A DNA stretch of 64,000 bases, taken from positions 1 to 64,000 of the forward strand of contig JAAPAO010000128.1 of NCBI GenBank assembly GCA_013115145.1, in the 5' to 3' direction. Below are positions 22,300-34,704 of this stretch, piece after piece (the stretch's first letter is position 1; each line of letters opens with the position of its first letter). The stretch is from Perkinsus chesapeaki (Eukaryota; Perkinsozoa; Perkinsida; Perkinsidae). The position numbers were made by a program, and so were the translations under genes. Under the pieces are notes generated by a model. It made no database searches. It had not been told where the DNA came from and worked only from the letters and a program-made list of their open reading frames with translations.

Positions 22300-24983
22300 T
22301 AGTGAAACCACCTTCAACATGTTATGTTAGGAAATCAAATCGGTATAATTATAGCGACCAGCTCACCAGAAGAAGTGGCTATGATCCTGCCTCTCCAGAA
22401 TGCTGCCAGCCAGAGTGCTTGTAGAGTAGAAGAACCTAAGGTAGGAGTAAAAACAAGACAGGAAGCAAACCTACTGATGCTGACATTTGTCGAAGCCCAC
22501 CCGACAAATCCCAGATCTGAAATTTCTGGGTGGACCTGAGACGTCGTAGGTTGCGGTTCCTGCACTAGTCCTTACGATATGGCGGTAGAGCCACGGTCCT
22601 TCACCGTTCTCGCACACAAGCTTCTTCTTGTATTGCTCAGGAATTATTTCCATCGCCGCCTCGAATCCGGTACCTATTATATAACAAAACTTGAGCTCTA
22701 GGCCACAACAGCGGTTTGTCAATTAGGTAACAGAGGAGCTGCGAGATATTCCCGTCTGAAATGCTTACCGAATACAACAGCGTCGCATTGAAGCTCTTCT
22801 CCAGTGTCCAGTAGGATGCTATTTCTTTTGAACTTCACGATTGTCGCTTGCTTCGCCTCTGACAACAAGGAGCTCGAAGACATAGCGAAGCTACTGCAGA
22901 CTACTTATCTCGCGGGAGGCCATTCGTTGGTAGGTGCCTTCAGGAACAACCTGAAGAGTTAATAACCAATCCGATCAGACCAGCAATCTCACAAATTGGT
23001 TGTGAAAGATATCCTTTGCATATGGCGCCTGAGGCCGCATATCGGCAGCACCTGGGGAGATAAGCTGGTGAGCATTCAGGGTGTAAAGAATACCCACTCA
23101 ATCCATGCTGCCAGTCAACGATGTGTCCCCAGATCCACCACCACATTGTTGTGAACATACGGTACAGGAGCGACCTAGGCTCATCTTCTGTATAGTAGGC
23201 AGGCAATACCCAGGCAAATGCACGGCAAAACATGACCTAAAAACTCACCCATATGTCCCCGTGTCGCTTGCATAAAATACAGAGCACACATAAAATAATG
23301 CGTACGCAATTTTACAGTGAGCATGGATGAAGTGTACCCAATTCCTCAGCTGTGGAGGCCATTACAAGCTGTGGTGCGGTTAAGGCTGTCGCTGGCTTAC
23401 ATGAATAATAGATATCTTCCACAAATTGTTGGGAAGTGGCCACCTTTTCTCACGGAATAGGAAAGTTGCTGAAAAAAAGATTAAGAACAGAGGCGCGTTG
23501 AGCGGAACAGACTACAGGAAGTGCTAGTGAGTGGCCCAGCGGGCGAAAATTCAGTATTATCAAACTAAACCAGTAGTTTAACGATGGCGACGGAAGTGAG
23601 GTGATATATAGCAGGGTAGTGATGATATAAGCAAGAAACATAAGAGTTTAGTATCCTTTTGATGGGGGGTGAATGAAATGGCTTCACAGGTAGCCTAGTC
23701 CTACTTGATGATGGCTAGTAACGATGTTGAATATAGAAGCACACCGCTATATGCTTAGTCACATTTATGAAATGAAGTTTACAACACTATCACGGAGAGC
23801 TACAAGTTCAACGACACCCAGAAAAGCAACGTTAGCGAGTAGTATACTTCTTACTGCTCTTGACATCATCCTTGAGTTCGTACATAAGGTCAAGTGTGGA
23901 CTTGCCGTAACCAACGAATACGACATCTTTGCCAGCCAAAGCGCTACGGTCACTACCTAAGCCGGAAAAGGGATGATGTCCAATCTGGCAAGACAACAGG
24001 ATGAATTTGAGAATCCAGAATTCAGAGATAACTCTAATCCCGTAGTGCATGAATTGCACGAGTATAAGATTGAACGAACGCGAGCTTGAGAGTATCTTAC
24101 AGTCGGAGCTGTGATAGACTTCCACCTTAGTGTGATCCATATCGGAAATTTGCGGCACAGTTGTCTTCCTAAATAGGCCGGTACCTAGAAAAGCAAGAAA
24201 TTCCTGAAACTGCTGTTGTATGAACCCACGCTTAAACTTACAGATAACGACCTTATCAAAGATACGCTCTTGACCATCTTGGGTAGTGACTCGCCAGCCT
24301 TTGCCTTTAGGATTATCGAGACCCTCGACGGTAACGTTACAGTGGATATAGGAGGCAAGTTTGAAATGAGCAACCTATACGGTGAGGATGGCAATGTTTT
24401 AAACGCGCTCGTGATCAGCTTGGGATTTGTACCGTACGACAGGGCAGTCCACGGCGGAATTAGCTAATACTCACAAGAGTGGTTGTCGTAAGCAAAAAAT
24501 AATAATCAACTGTTAAATACGTCACAGTGATCCACATTATCAAATGCAGTTGATATCACGATTCAGCTTCTTCCTCGCCGTATCCGAGCACACTTGATGT
24601 TTTAAACTAAGTGATTACGTAATCATCAATGTAGTTGCAAATATCCTCCTTCTTCATGAACAAAGGATACTTGTCACCGACAGGAAAATCGCTGAACTCA
24701 TAAAACCAGCTGGGTGATTGGGCCTGACCGAGTCGGTGCATAAAAGCTAAGCTAAGATGACACCTACCCCTTGCCCAACGTAGCCTGTTGCCCAGACGCC
24801 TCCAACTCTGCTCCGAGCTTCGAATCTGAACCAAGCAATCGTGCCGCTATTTGCGGACCCTTACAGTGTGGCGTCAAAGCCTTCTGATAAGAGTGCCCGC
24901 AAAGTGACAATCCCGGATACTCCTCCACCGATTATGCACACTGACTGCTTGTTAACAAAGCTATTTGGATTCGAGTCTCCCAT
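22300..24983 (-). CDS. Flavin-containing monooxygenase (FMO)
   Basis: Minus strand from ATG 24983 (MGDSNPNSFVNKQSVCIIGG). Landmarks are the FAD-binding GGGVSG, FEARSRVGGVW (joined by a 39-nt intron), YEFSDFPVGDKYPLFMKK, then after an intron DDY|VAHFKLASYIHCN, GWRVTTQDGQERIFDKVV with ICTG, and HSSDC. The NADPH-binding site is GKDVVFVGYGKSTLDLMYEL. Farther on come LQCDAVVFGTGFEAAMEI, EGPWLYRHI and DLGFVGWASTNVSI. These match class B flavin monooxygenases (FAD and NADPH dependent oxygenation of N, S or carbonyl substrates). About ten exons. The stretch after GYGKS (about 23.2-23.9 kb) and the C-terminal end near 22.3 kb are not resolved. Confidence 0.85.
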
Positions 24984-25710
24984 GAGAGATGAAAGATTAT
25001 CAAAGCTTCGAAGGCAAGGTGCAAAGTAGAGCTATTTCTCAAACGCTAGCACTTAGACCTGCAAAGGGCCAAGGTAGTCCGAGAGAGTGGACAGCTTCAC
25101 GGCGCCATTATGGTTGAATTAGCGTAGCTTGAATTACCGAAAGGATGAGGTTTGAAGCACTTTCGAGGTGACTGTTCTCGATAAATAGCTATGACAAGCA
25201 ACGTTATTCAATTCTATCCGGGAATGACCCTAGTGCTATCCTAGGGAGCTCGATCGGTGATAAGATACCCACCACGCATGACGCGCGACACATCCGACGT
25301 TATAACAGAATTATTGGGCGCGCGACGGGAATGAAAATTAATCGCGAGAGGACAGAGCGTTTGTTATGCGAGAAGCCCGGGACAACCATGGCCATTTCCA
25401 AGTGAAGAAAATCCACGAGAATGTGGTAGGAAATGTCCTAGCTCTGCCCCACTGCTGGAATACTTATGACAGACCTATTCTCGCTAAAAGGGGCGTTCAA
25501 CTTGCCACCGATGTCATCTGTATAATTTGTCTCGAGTCTCCCCGCGACCTGACGATTTTCTCTAGTTAGGTGAATTCGGGCCGTACTGAGGTACTAATAG
25601 AAGAATGGAATTTCGGGCCTCAGTGGACAACATTCTTCATTTTGGTCGTAAATGCGGCCAAGCATTATCACAGCCCGCCTTTGATTAATAAACGCAAGAC
25701 ATATTTTCAT

Positions 25711-26603
25711 TCATTCTGCAGGAGCTTCCCTCCTTCGTATACACTCCGGCAGATCCCACTGAGTTTCACCTGACAATCAACCTTATCGACGCAATACACT
25801 CACGCATACCTGTGGCGCTATTGTGCCAATAAGATACCCCACTAGATCGATCACGGACGACACTCCAATCTTGCGATACCGGCACCACCATCGATCTATC
25901 TGCTCCATTCTCTCGAGGAGAGCTGCCGAGGAACTCTTCAATTTCATCATCGCTGCGGTGCCCTCCTTCCTCCTGACAAAGCACGACCCGTTTGTCCAAT
26001 CCAACCTGAAATGCAATACTCACTTTAGTTCTAGTTTTTCTCGCTAACAGCATGCCGTTCACCATCTGCCTCAGTCCTGTGTAGGCATTGTGTGTATTGG
26101 CTGAGGCGGAACGGTCAGCAGCTTCGACGGGCCCAGAGGAGTAGGACTCCAAGCGAATCCGATGTGCTGGTATGTTCGAAACTGATCCTGATGAACATCG
26201 ACGAATCCTCGACCACGATTGATGAGCTTGAAAATCAGTGGTTGTGCATCATTTTCATTTCCACGCATTAGAACAACAATGTAGAGATAGCCGGAAGCGA
26301 GAACTAAGTAACAAAGCCCAGCTAAGCTTAGCGAAGACAACTGAATGTAGTACACACAAGCTACTAACATAGATCATCGCCATAGGAAGCCAATGTAAAC
26401 CTACCGGGATGCTTGCTGCTGGGAACAGCGGTATCGGCTCCCTCTGAGATCAGCAATGACCCTTTCGATCCTGGGGGCCGGGGAGGACGGCTTCCGGCGG
26501 CTCGCTCGGAGCCACTCAACTCTCTACTTAGTCGGTCCTCCTGCTCTTGGAAGTACATGGCCAGTATCCCATCGTTTTCTATTTGTGTTGCCACGTCAGG
26601 AGC
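25711..26603 (-). CDS. WW-domain protein
   Basis: An exon after the acceptor AAATGTTTGTAG (26603 downward) encodes APDVATQIENDGILAMYFQE and a Pro/Ser-rich run (SRPPRPPGSKGS). A middle region contains EAADRSASANTHNAYTGLRQ and an acidic stretch (SDDEIEEFLGSS). The WW domain is split by a 40-nt intron: DWSVVRDRSSGVSYWHNSAT then GETQWDLPE, with both signature Trp residues and the central aromatic pair. The stop is at 25711. WW domains bind proline-rich ligands. The first exon upstream of 26603 and the exact splice near 26170-26370 are unclear; one frame there is strongly hydrophobic (LAGLCYLVLASGYLYIVVL) and may be intronic. An 18-nt GT-AG candidate lies at 26006-26023. Confidence 0.6.
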
Positions 26604-27410
26604 CTACAAACATTTCAAGAATCCTTTGAGCATGAAATAAAACAGCAAATATTCCCCAGAATATCAGTATTTCTTCGAGCAGTACCGAAGCAGGAGCCTC
26701 ATACTGCCATCCTACAAGAGCCCAGTGAACTCCTCAGTAAGAGAGAGTATTTCATCAAGCGATGTGGCTTGCACTATTTGCAAGCAATAAAGAGAAAAAT
26801 AGTATCAATGATACTGTATCATCTTACTGGAGTCAGAAATAAGACAAACCTCATACGGCGTGAGTGACCGTGATAATACATCACAGTCACGTTATGTAGC
26901 TTTTGCGGGGTATGAGAAATCCGCGATTAGATCTTAGTAGGGCAACTATCTGCCTCGCTCGCCTAGGGAGAAACATAGGCGGTTCGATTCTCAGAGTTAA
27001 CGAGGCTTGTTAAAAAGCTATCCACAAGAGTGTGTAGAGGTCGCTACTAACCTCTACGAAGACCCCTGCGCGGCATGGCCAGTTTAGCACCCCCTTCATT
27101 CGAGCCTTGTTCTTTTTCCAAGCGCAGCTCATAACACTAGTGAACATTCTGTTCAAGCGAGGTTCTCATCAATATCAAAGAATGAAATGTATCCACAAAG
27201 AGCTTCGCCAAGCCTTTGCCGGTCTTGTCAGTTGCCATTGGGGCGCCGACCAAGGAGGTAGTGATTATGCCATCCACTATTCCAAGAATAAGCTACTCAA
27301 GGTGGCCGCCTCCAGCCACTGCAGTGCAGTGTGTTACCGTGACTTTGTCGTAGGTCACCGCAGTCGATTTGTAGCATTTCCGAAGTATAACTTGCACGCC
27401 AGGAGAGACC
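26604..27410. other. Intergenic or unresolved 5' exons of the WW-domain gene
   Basis: A minus-strand stretch near 26620-26720 is partly open (ASVLLEEILIFWGIFAVLF) and could be an upstream exon, but I cannot confirm splicing. The rest shows no features. Confidence 0.25.
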
Positions 27411-28158
27411 ATGGCTACCGAAGTGGGCACCGCGAGCCCTGCGAACATCCTCGTCCAGTTACGTGCCGCGAACATCGATCTCATTCGGGTGGGAGGCATC
27501 CCGAAACAGATGCTATTACAGTCGGTTGAGGCCCTCAATTTCTGGTTCGACCAATCCTTCCCCCACTCTTTATGGGAGCCTGGGAGCCTCTGGGCCGGTA
27601 AGTCCTTGCACTACTTTGATTTTCGCGGCGAAGAGAGCACGGAAATCCCTCGTTTTCGAGGGAAATTAGGACAAAAAGCGTCAATCCGACAAGTGATCCA
27701 CCAGAACTGTACCACGAACGCTCGTACGCTATGAAACCAGCGCCTTTTTGGACACCTCGCGCCCTGCGCACAGGTGAAAGGTGTCATACGGAAGGGGAGA
27801 AGATCTCCTATAGGACTCCTTCTCCGTAAACTAATCCTAGAATATCAGTATTCGTCTCTGGCCTCGAAGTATTCAGGACCCCTGAATCAGGGGCAGATTG
27901 GCCGAGGGAACAACAAATCCGTGCACCAACAAACAACCGGAGCAGAGCGAAATTCGTTTCCGATTCCTGAGTTTCGGAGACTTACCGAGCCTTGTGGGGG
28001 AGGAGGTGGAATCTCAGAGGGGTCTCCCGAGAGGATATCCGGTGGCTCTGGTACTTGCGGAAGAGATGATGACAACTCTGGATGGGCTGGGGACGGCTTG
28101 TCCCAGTCCTTTAAAGATGACGATAAAAATAATGATGAATCTGAAATACAGTAATTAG
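27411..28158 (+). CDS. Uncharacterised protein
   Basis: ATG 27411 opens MATEVGTASPANILVQLRAA, continuing through IPKQMLLQSVEALNFWFDQS to a donor GGCCGGTAAGTCC near 27600. A downstream block at about 27930-28158 reads SEIRFRFLSFGDLPSLVGEE and YPVALVLAEEMMTTLDGLG to a TAA at 28158. Whether both belong to one transcript is inferred from orientation and frame openness; the 27600-27930 interval has several possible exons. No family recognised. Confidence 0.35.
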
Positions 28159-28443
28159 CAATCGCCACTTGGCTGTCGAACCTACTATGTGACACGCAAA
28201 TTTGTTATGCAAATACATATACACTCCAATTTTGACATCCGCAGCCGCACTGCGGCGAGAGAACACTGAAATTTCGTAATTTGCACAGCAAATTTGCACG
28301 TAAAGTATTTTAGATTTTTGATACCCTGTTTCTATGCCCGCTATCCTTGTTTGAGGGAACCCTGGAAACCTTCGTATCAAAGACTTCAAGAGCTGATTCC
28401 CAAATATGAAATTTACGTACTTTCGAAATGTCATTTTCTCACC

Positions 28444-28503
28444 GACAGATGTCACATCTGAGATGTGGCGACCAGTCACCACGACTCGTGGTCGTCATCT
28501 GTC
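28444..28503. repeat. Cloverleaf-like nested palindrome
   Basis: An outer stem GACAGATG (28444-28451) pairs with CATCTGTC (28496-28503) and encloses two perfect inner palindromes with 1-nt centres: CACATCT G AGATGTG (28453-28467) and ACCACGA C TCGTGGT (28478-28492). It does not look like a tRNA: no anticodon-arm or T-loop consensus. Confidence 0.75.
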
Positions 28504-28605
28504 ACATCTTTGCAAAATATTTCAGTTGCCTAATGCATAATGGACTTCATTATAGAGTGTCCATTGAATGAATACGACAGCAGGAAAGCTTTCTAAATCG
28601 AATTA

Positions 28606-30258
28606 TCAGATTCGGAGGGAACCCACAAGGCAGCTCCCGACGCCATGCCAAACTATATGTCGCTTCGTACTTTGAGTCGCGGATCCGGTAGCTTGTATCC
28701 GGCTGAGCACTTCTTCCAGCTTGTCCGAGAGCGCAATGAGATTGCTAAGTTGATCCGAATCCTCCTGGCCGTTCTCAAACGCCTGCTCAATGGTGGCTCG
28801 AAGCCGTGATTTGCCTGCGGATGCCTAAGCGAATCTTTCGCACTACATATATTTTCAGGAAGCTACCTCCGCATAATCGGCTTCGAAAGTTTTTCTTGGT
28901 AAATTTGGACTGGAGAACAACTCATCAACTGCCCGCCGGAGTGCTTCAATCTGCGAGGGAAATGAAGCGCGCTGTGATTTCCTCGGGGCTAACCTCCGCT
29001 GGCGACAAAACCATCGCCTTAGTTTCCGCAGTAGTGTGTTTAGTAGTAGCCAAACTAGGATTGAGCGCAGGCGACTCCTCTGCACCTAAGAGAAAAAGGC
29101 TGAGGGATGCTGCAGACCCAGTGCGCGTTCGGGTACCAATCAGAGTGAGTCCGAATGGCTTTAGATCAGAGGGTCGGAACTACCAGTTGCGAGCGTATCA
29201 CCAGCGGTAGGCCGTTCGGCACTATTGTGAACTTTCATGCGTAAACATGCCACAAGGGTGACATTGAGAAAATAGACAGCAACAGCCAGCAAGCCCCGCG
29301 TACCTTTAATCTGAAATCTAACAGTTTCGTCTCGTGGCGGAAAGGGTTCTGAACGTACCAATACACCAACGTCGTGCTCGCAGCTCACCCTTTCTCCGCC
29401 GAAGTTCTCTATATGCTTTGAAAACACTCTCCATTTGCCCCTCCTTGAGAATGAAGGCATCGCACCATTCCTGTATCAACGACAGGACCTTCGCTCTGAA
29501 AAGTGCAGGAGAGATGTTAACATGAGGCAATGGGAAATTCATGCTAAATCCCCTCACTGGAGCAGGAAAGTACTGAATCATTCATCCTTGAAGTTCCAGG
29601 GCTCCTTAGTGAACCCATATTCTCATATAGTCTATATAGCGTGTCGTGTGAGGCCTTTATGATAAACCTGTATCATATCTATATGATAGATACAGTACAG
29701 GACACTGGAGGCGCTCAAACTCCCCACATATACCGGAAATATGCCAACAGCGCCGAATACGCCAAGACCACGCGGAGACATGTATAGGCAGGTGGGACTC
29801 GAGGAAAAAGCTACACTCGTCCTCTACTTGATAAGTTTCCGTTCAGTTCCACTAGGTATCCGTACTTTAAGTTGAGGTTGGTACCACCACGGAACCGACG
29901 CTAGTCGATACATATCCTTCATGAAGCCCTAAAAGAGCAACGCTGAGACTCCGATGCTAAGGCCACTGACGTACGTCGCTCATATAGGTACACACTACAT
30001 ACCCACAATTCTTTACTAGCATCTCCAGAAGGGTTAAACAAAGTTGAATCTATCACGGAAAATACGGTATGAAAAGTAGAACGCATATTCACAGTGGCAG
30101 AGTCCCCCATCTCAAAACCATTGCGGATCTCCAGAAGGACCTCTGGTATTAGGGACGGACAGGACTGAGAAACGAGCTACTCCCGCGATGCAGGGGCTGC
30201 CTTACCGACAACATGTCGCAGATTGCCACGTTGGCTTCCCAGTTGATAGAATCGCCTC
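28606..30258 (-). CDS. VHS-GAT domain trafficking adaptor (TOM1/HSE1/GGA-like)
   Basis: Minus strand. The first supported exon (30258 downward, after TTCTTCAG) reads INWEANVAICDMLS, then EVLLEIRNGFEMGDSATVNM, consistent with VHS helices. The VHS end is clear: RAKVLSLIQEWCDAFILKEG, ESVFKAYRELRRK, and after a 40-nt intron EPFPPRDETVRFQIK. The GAT part reads PSQIEALRRAVDELFSSPN and, after a 42-nt intron (GTAGCTTCC...CGCTTAG), RLRATIEQAFENGQEDSDQL then LIALSDKLEEVLSRIQ. The stop is at 28606. VHS-GAT proteins bind ubiquitinated cargo and clathrin on endosomes. The VHS middle (about 29.6-30.0 kb) and the start codon are unresolved. A Pro-rich C-terminal tail as in TOM1 is not seen. Confidence 0.68.
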
Positions 30259-31067
30259 CTGAAGAACACCGCAGTACCGAGGCAGGAAGAACGTTACTAA
30301 GTACGCCAGAGGATCACCCAAGAAACTATTTCGTGGGTTTGCTTCGGGTGTTCGGACTATAATTCTACTGGATCTCAAAACGATTCCGCCCGGCAAAAAA
30401 TACACCAATCTCAGGTCTTGTGATGAAGAATTTCGTAGCAACTGTCACCCAGCATGGAGCCGCTCGCACATGACGTATGCGTATCACCACCATGGTGATT
30501 CATAGTATGATATTCGGTGATCAGCGAAGGATAGAGGAGCCCTGGATATTCCCAGACGGAATCCATTCGAGGCTAATTTCGGCTTTGCCAACAGAATTTG
30601 CATCTCTGCGTAGGGAGCATTTTTTGACCCCCGGAATGCGGTAAGAACAGATTTCCGTAAGGCGAGATGGATCGCTTTAAGTGACTTACCGAGCGCGGCT
30701 GTTAATAGGGTGTCGAGTCGACTTGTATGATACATGAGAAATAACAAACGATTGTAGCAACAACACTTATGCTGGAGAATCAACTACACCACTTCGACCG
30801 CCGCCCAGACTGTTGACAGACTTTATAAAGCAAACCGAACAAGTCAGAAAAATGTTGGTAGCTGCGGTAAATGTACAGAGAGCCTCAGTCAACTACATTG
30901 TAGACGAACCCGGCCAAGCCGTAGCGAATGTAGAAGGCGCACAAACTCCACATGCACTGGATCTGAAAAAGTGTGGAAATAGCCGTGAAACGATTACAAG
31001 AATTTCCATGCGGACTAGCTCTACTAAGTGTTAGAGATGTCTTGCCCACTAGTAGCGCTCAAGTCCA
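30259..31067. other. No gene resolved between VHS-GAT and ALG7 genes
   Basis: May hold the first exon of the VHS-GAT gene. A minus-strand frame at 30484-30783 has no recognised motif. Confidence 0.3.
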
Positions 31068-33909
31068 TTAAGATGTCATGGGATGCAGAGAACTCCCAAG
31101 AAGTGTCGACGATACTATTTGCGCGAGAATCTTACAGTTAGAGCTATATAGTTGTTCCTCGAAATGTCGCTTACCAGTAATAGTATTTTATTTAGGGTAT
31201 CCTCATGAGTGTCTCCTTTAAGCCACAACACCAGATTTATCAAAGTAAGATTCTGTACACGAACCTCATTGTTATCGCTGTTGGTCTCGACCTTGGCCAA
31301 GTGGAGCCATTGAATGACCGACAAGCAAAGGCGACCTGCCAGAGCTATAAGCGGGAAAACTTGCATAACACAGAGAATGCCAGTTAACGCGCAAGATAGA
31401 GCCGATCTATTGGAGAAACCCCGCTTCCTGCCAAATTTCGGAAAACGTTTCGCTACCTCGAGAGGATATCTAATTCCTAGATGGAGCGGTATTTATATAT
31501 TAAAATTATTATTATTGGTAAACCCCAGTGGGAGGGAGCTGCTAGATATGCCAACAATATTGGTATGTCTGAAAGCATTAGAGATCGACTTACCCAGGAA
31601 GTTTAAATCCTTGCTGGGATTGAACCATGGTGTATAGCTGACACTAAGCAAGTCTGTCTTGGGGGTGTAATGGGGTAGCCTATGCCTCGGACACGGTATG
31701 AGCTTGAAAAGCTGCGGGACAGAGTACCTAGCAAGCTCATCACTGCGAAGCCCACCAAGCCTCCTTACAGGAAATTAAATATTTGCGGCCCGAAAAACAG
31801 TAGGGTCTAAAAAAAAGAGAAATTTTCCGGAAAATTTCGGAATATTTTACTCACCGTTTTGGAACACTGTCCCAGAATACCGCTAGCTGCCAACGTCATG
31901 CCGGCCAAGTAACAGTACGTGTCCCCAACAAACGCTGTGGCCGGATACATATTGGCGACCATCAGAGGCAATGATGCTGAGGGGAGAAACAAAACTTCCT
32001 AGAAGTAAACCGAATAGTAGTCGGGCAACTCCTAGCGCTCTCTTCAGCCGGGTGATATATCTTTCTCACTCATTGAAGACACCCTATGTTACACAGGAGG
32101 TTTCAGATTTAGCAACAATTTCGGTAAGATTTCCAAGTTCCAAGCAGATGTATATATTTTAAAACCAGAAAGACTTACCACCAACGAATGGCAATAGCAA
32201 GTAAAGGCTCATCAAATGGCTTTCATAAGGAGGCCATGTAGATGCCTAAGGAGGGATCTAGAAAATAAAAAGTGTAATGAAATGTTACTTGGTCGGCATG
32301 TCTGTAGAGCTGGAGGAGATCGTTTAGTATCAGGGAGATGGCAAGGATCATCGATTGGCCTATTTCCAACCCATTAATACCTGACATAATTCCGGCGAGA
32401 TGACAATAGAGGTTTATTCGATGGAATGTTCCATTGGGATCACTCCATTACTCCAGGTAGTGACATCGTAGGAAATACTCCCCCCTTACAGCTCGACTTC
32501 TCCTACCATGTGACTGATAGGCTGCACGAAAGACTTTGCCGAACTGTCGCGCATTTCGCAACTTTAACTTGTCCGCATGTGAATTATTATTATGAAATTA
32601 ATAATAAATTAAATTATGAAATGCTAAAGTAAATATATTTCAGCCATGCTCCTTAAGAGAATCTATCCCGACCTTACCTGCCAATATGTTGATAGCATTC
32701 GTGCAGAAAACCGATAAAAGAGATAAAAATATATAATATAGCACCCCAATGTCAATTGCTCCATGGCCTCCACTGAGGGAAAGAGGAATCGATAAGGCGG
32801 AAGAGGAAGAGTTATTACGGAATATATGGACGAATAATATCAGGCAGCAACACCCAGGTATTGCCAATGGATGAGTAATATACCAGGAGAAGCGGAAGGG
32901 TTGCAACTGAGCTATAGAGTATCAAGCAAGCATGAACCTAAGATCCCTACCTGTTGGTATTATAAGTTTAATCCTCCAAGGCAGGTCCAAGACATTATCA
33001 GCAAATCCCAGGAAACACATAGCGTTAATCGACAGCAGCGATCCCATAAAGAGACCTGACAAAGGCTCTACTATATTTTTCAGAGAAACATTTAGCGAAT
33101 AAGGACGTCACATGCGGGATAGGGCCTTCACTGAGGGCCCCTTAGTTGGGCGATGACGGCAGTACAGAACTTGTAGGCGTACTAATCCATATGTACAAAG
33201 TCTCTTCACCAGGTCTTCGCACTCCCCGCGGTATTACTAGCTTTCCTTTGGCTCATCAGCTCCGCTTCATCCACTGGAACCCCCTGTGGTGAGCACATCA
33301 TATGGAAGGGCAAGAACAAGCTCAATGCCAAGCAGTAGACAGCGCCGACACAAACGCCGGCGGCCTCTGGTATCTAATAGTAAGGATCCCTCCTAAGTAA
33401 AGAATACGTCCGCCAGACATGTCCGTATGAATATATTCAGCACGGAGAGCTCATAATTAACCCATGATAGTTCTTAATGCATTATTTAACTTGATATTAC
33501 CGAAGATCAAATCTCCCATTTCATCGACGATCCAATAATCAGAATATTCAAATTTTTCGCTCTCTCCGCCTGCTTCACAGGGGGTCAGTTACGCAGCGTA
33601 ACTTACGCTTTCCTCCTACACAGTACCGCAAAATTGGATATAGAAGGTGAACAGGAAGCCGGCACCCACTGAGGTTTCTCGCGAATTGCCCAATCGGTAG
33701 GATGCGTCTTATATGGCAACTTCCCACTTTCTGTACCTCGGGCTTCCCTTTTTTGTTCAGGTCTTTCCCGCAAATGCCCGCTCTCCGTAATGAAGCCAGC
33801 GCGCGTGGAAGAATCTTATTGGTTACTATACCTACCTCAGAAAGATCATGCGTGCTTGGAGAAAAGATACGGTACATGCTAACGCAGAGATTGCAATCGA
33901 TGCCATCAT
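31068..33909 (-). CDS. ALG7: UDP-GlcNAc:dolichyl-phosphate GlcNAc-1-phosphotransferase (ALG7/DPAGT1)
   Basis: Minus strand from ATG 33909 ([13 protein letters not shown], then [20 protein letters not shown] after a 35-nt intron). Conserved blocks in order: [68 protein letters not shown] then [65 protein letters not shown] and [21 protein letters not shown] 44-nt intron precedes the final exon, which ends HPMTS at TAA 31068-31070. The enzyme starts N-glycan assembly on dolichyl phosphate in the ER membrane (tunicamycin target). Several introns are long and AT-rich. The usual FADD motif reads FADN here. Exons near 33.1-33.7 kb are partly resolved. Confidence 0.9.
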
Positions 33910-34136
33910 CTCTGCTCCACATATTATCCCTGATTTAGGCACCGCTGCGCACAGAACCTAACAACACTGATAAAGTCTGACAATGCTATAGAGTTGTCCA
34001 GTAAATGTTAGCCTTTTATTCACTACCCATCTAAGACCGGCTATCCTGACCGTCCCTCCAGTGAGCGTCATTTTAGGGTTGAAATTTCAGCCTCATAGTT
34101 ACAATATCCACTCTAACCCTAAAACCCTTCCCTCTA

Positions 34137-34343
34137 CTACCCCTGCAATCGCCAATATAAGTATCTCTGTCGACTTGCGGAGAGGTGGAACTGATGACAT
34201 CTCAGAGAATAAAGGCAAACAGCGGCCCAAACTGAAATGACCCGCAGACACTCGTCGGGGTTCTTCAGATCCTCTACCTCGATACGATAGCGAATGTTAT
34301 CGTTCGTCCCGAGTTTTGCAAAAACTTCCCATCGTTCTGCCAA
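34137..34343 (-). CDS. Possible small gene or exon, uncharacterised
   Basis: An open minus-strand frame contains AERWEVFAKLGTNDNIRYRI and KNPDECLRVIS, with a stop at 34137. The residue mix looks protein-like but there is no splice or family support. It could be a terminal exon of a neighbouring gene. Confidence 0.25.
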   Translation of the reverse strand: MAERWEVFAKLGTNDNIRYRIEVEDLKNPDECLRVISVWAAVCLYSLRCHQFHLSASRQRYLYWRLQG

Positions 34344-34704
34344 CGCTTGCCGGCGAGAACCCCTCTTCTATTATAACTTATAAAATATAGTATATATTAA
34401 TATATTGATTCTCTGTATATATCACATAATTATTATTTGATTACACTTTTTCTGATACTTGTAGATTTGTATTCATATCTATATCATCATTATAATATAC
34501 CTATTCAGGTCCCATTAGTCCAAAAAAGGCTGCTCTTTCCCAGCAGGACTGACCCGTTACGTTCACTCAATGAGTATCGCAGGCACCGGATGGACGCGGC
34601 TCGTGTTGAAAGAAGTGTGGTAGGAAATTAAACCATCAAAATTATACTTAACCCAAGGCCCTTTAATAACAGCTAACATCCCATAACAGCTCACAACATG
34701 TATA

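Noticed and set aside
28111-28482. 123-codon minus-strand frame between two genes
   Set aside because: It overlaps the nested palindrome, has no recognisable domain, and its residue mix is not protein-like.
28444-28503. tRNA-like cloverleaf
   Set aside because: No T-loop consensus, anticodon stem geometry or acceptor-stem length; kept only as a palindrome element.
31807-31992. Separate small membrane gene
   Set aside because: It is one exon of ALG7, containing the conserved [13 protein letters not shown] block.
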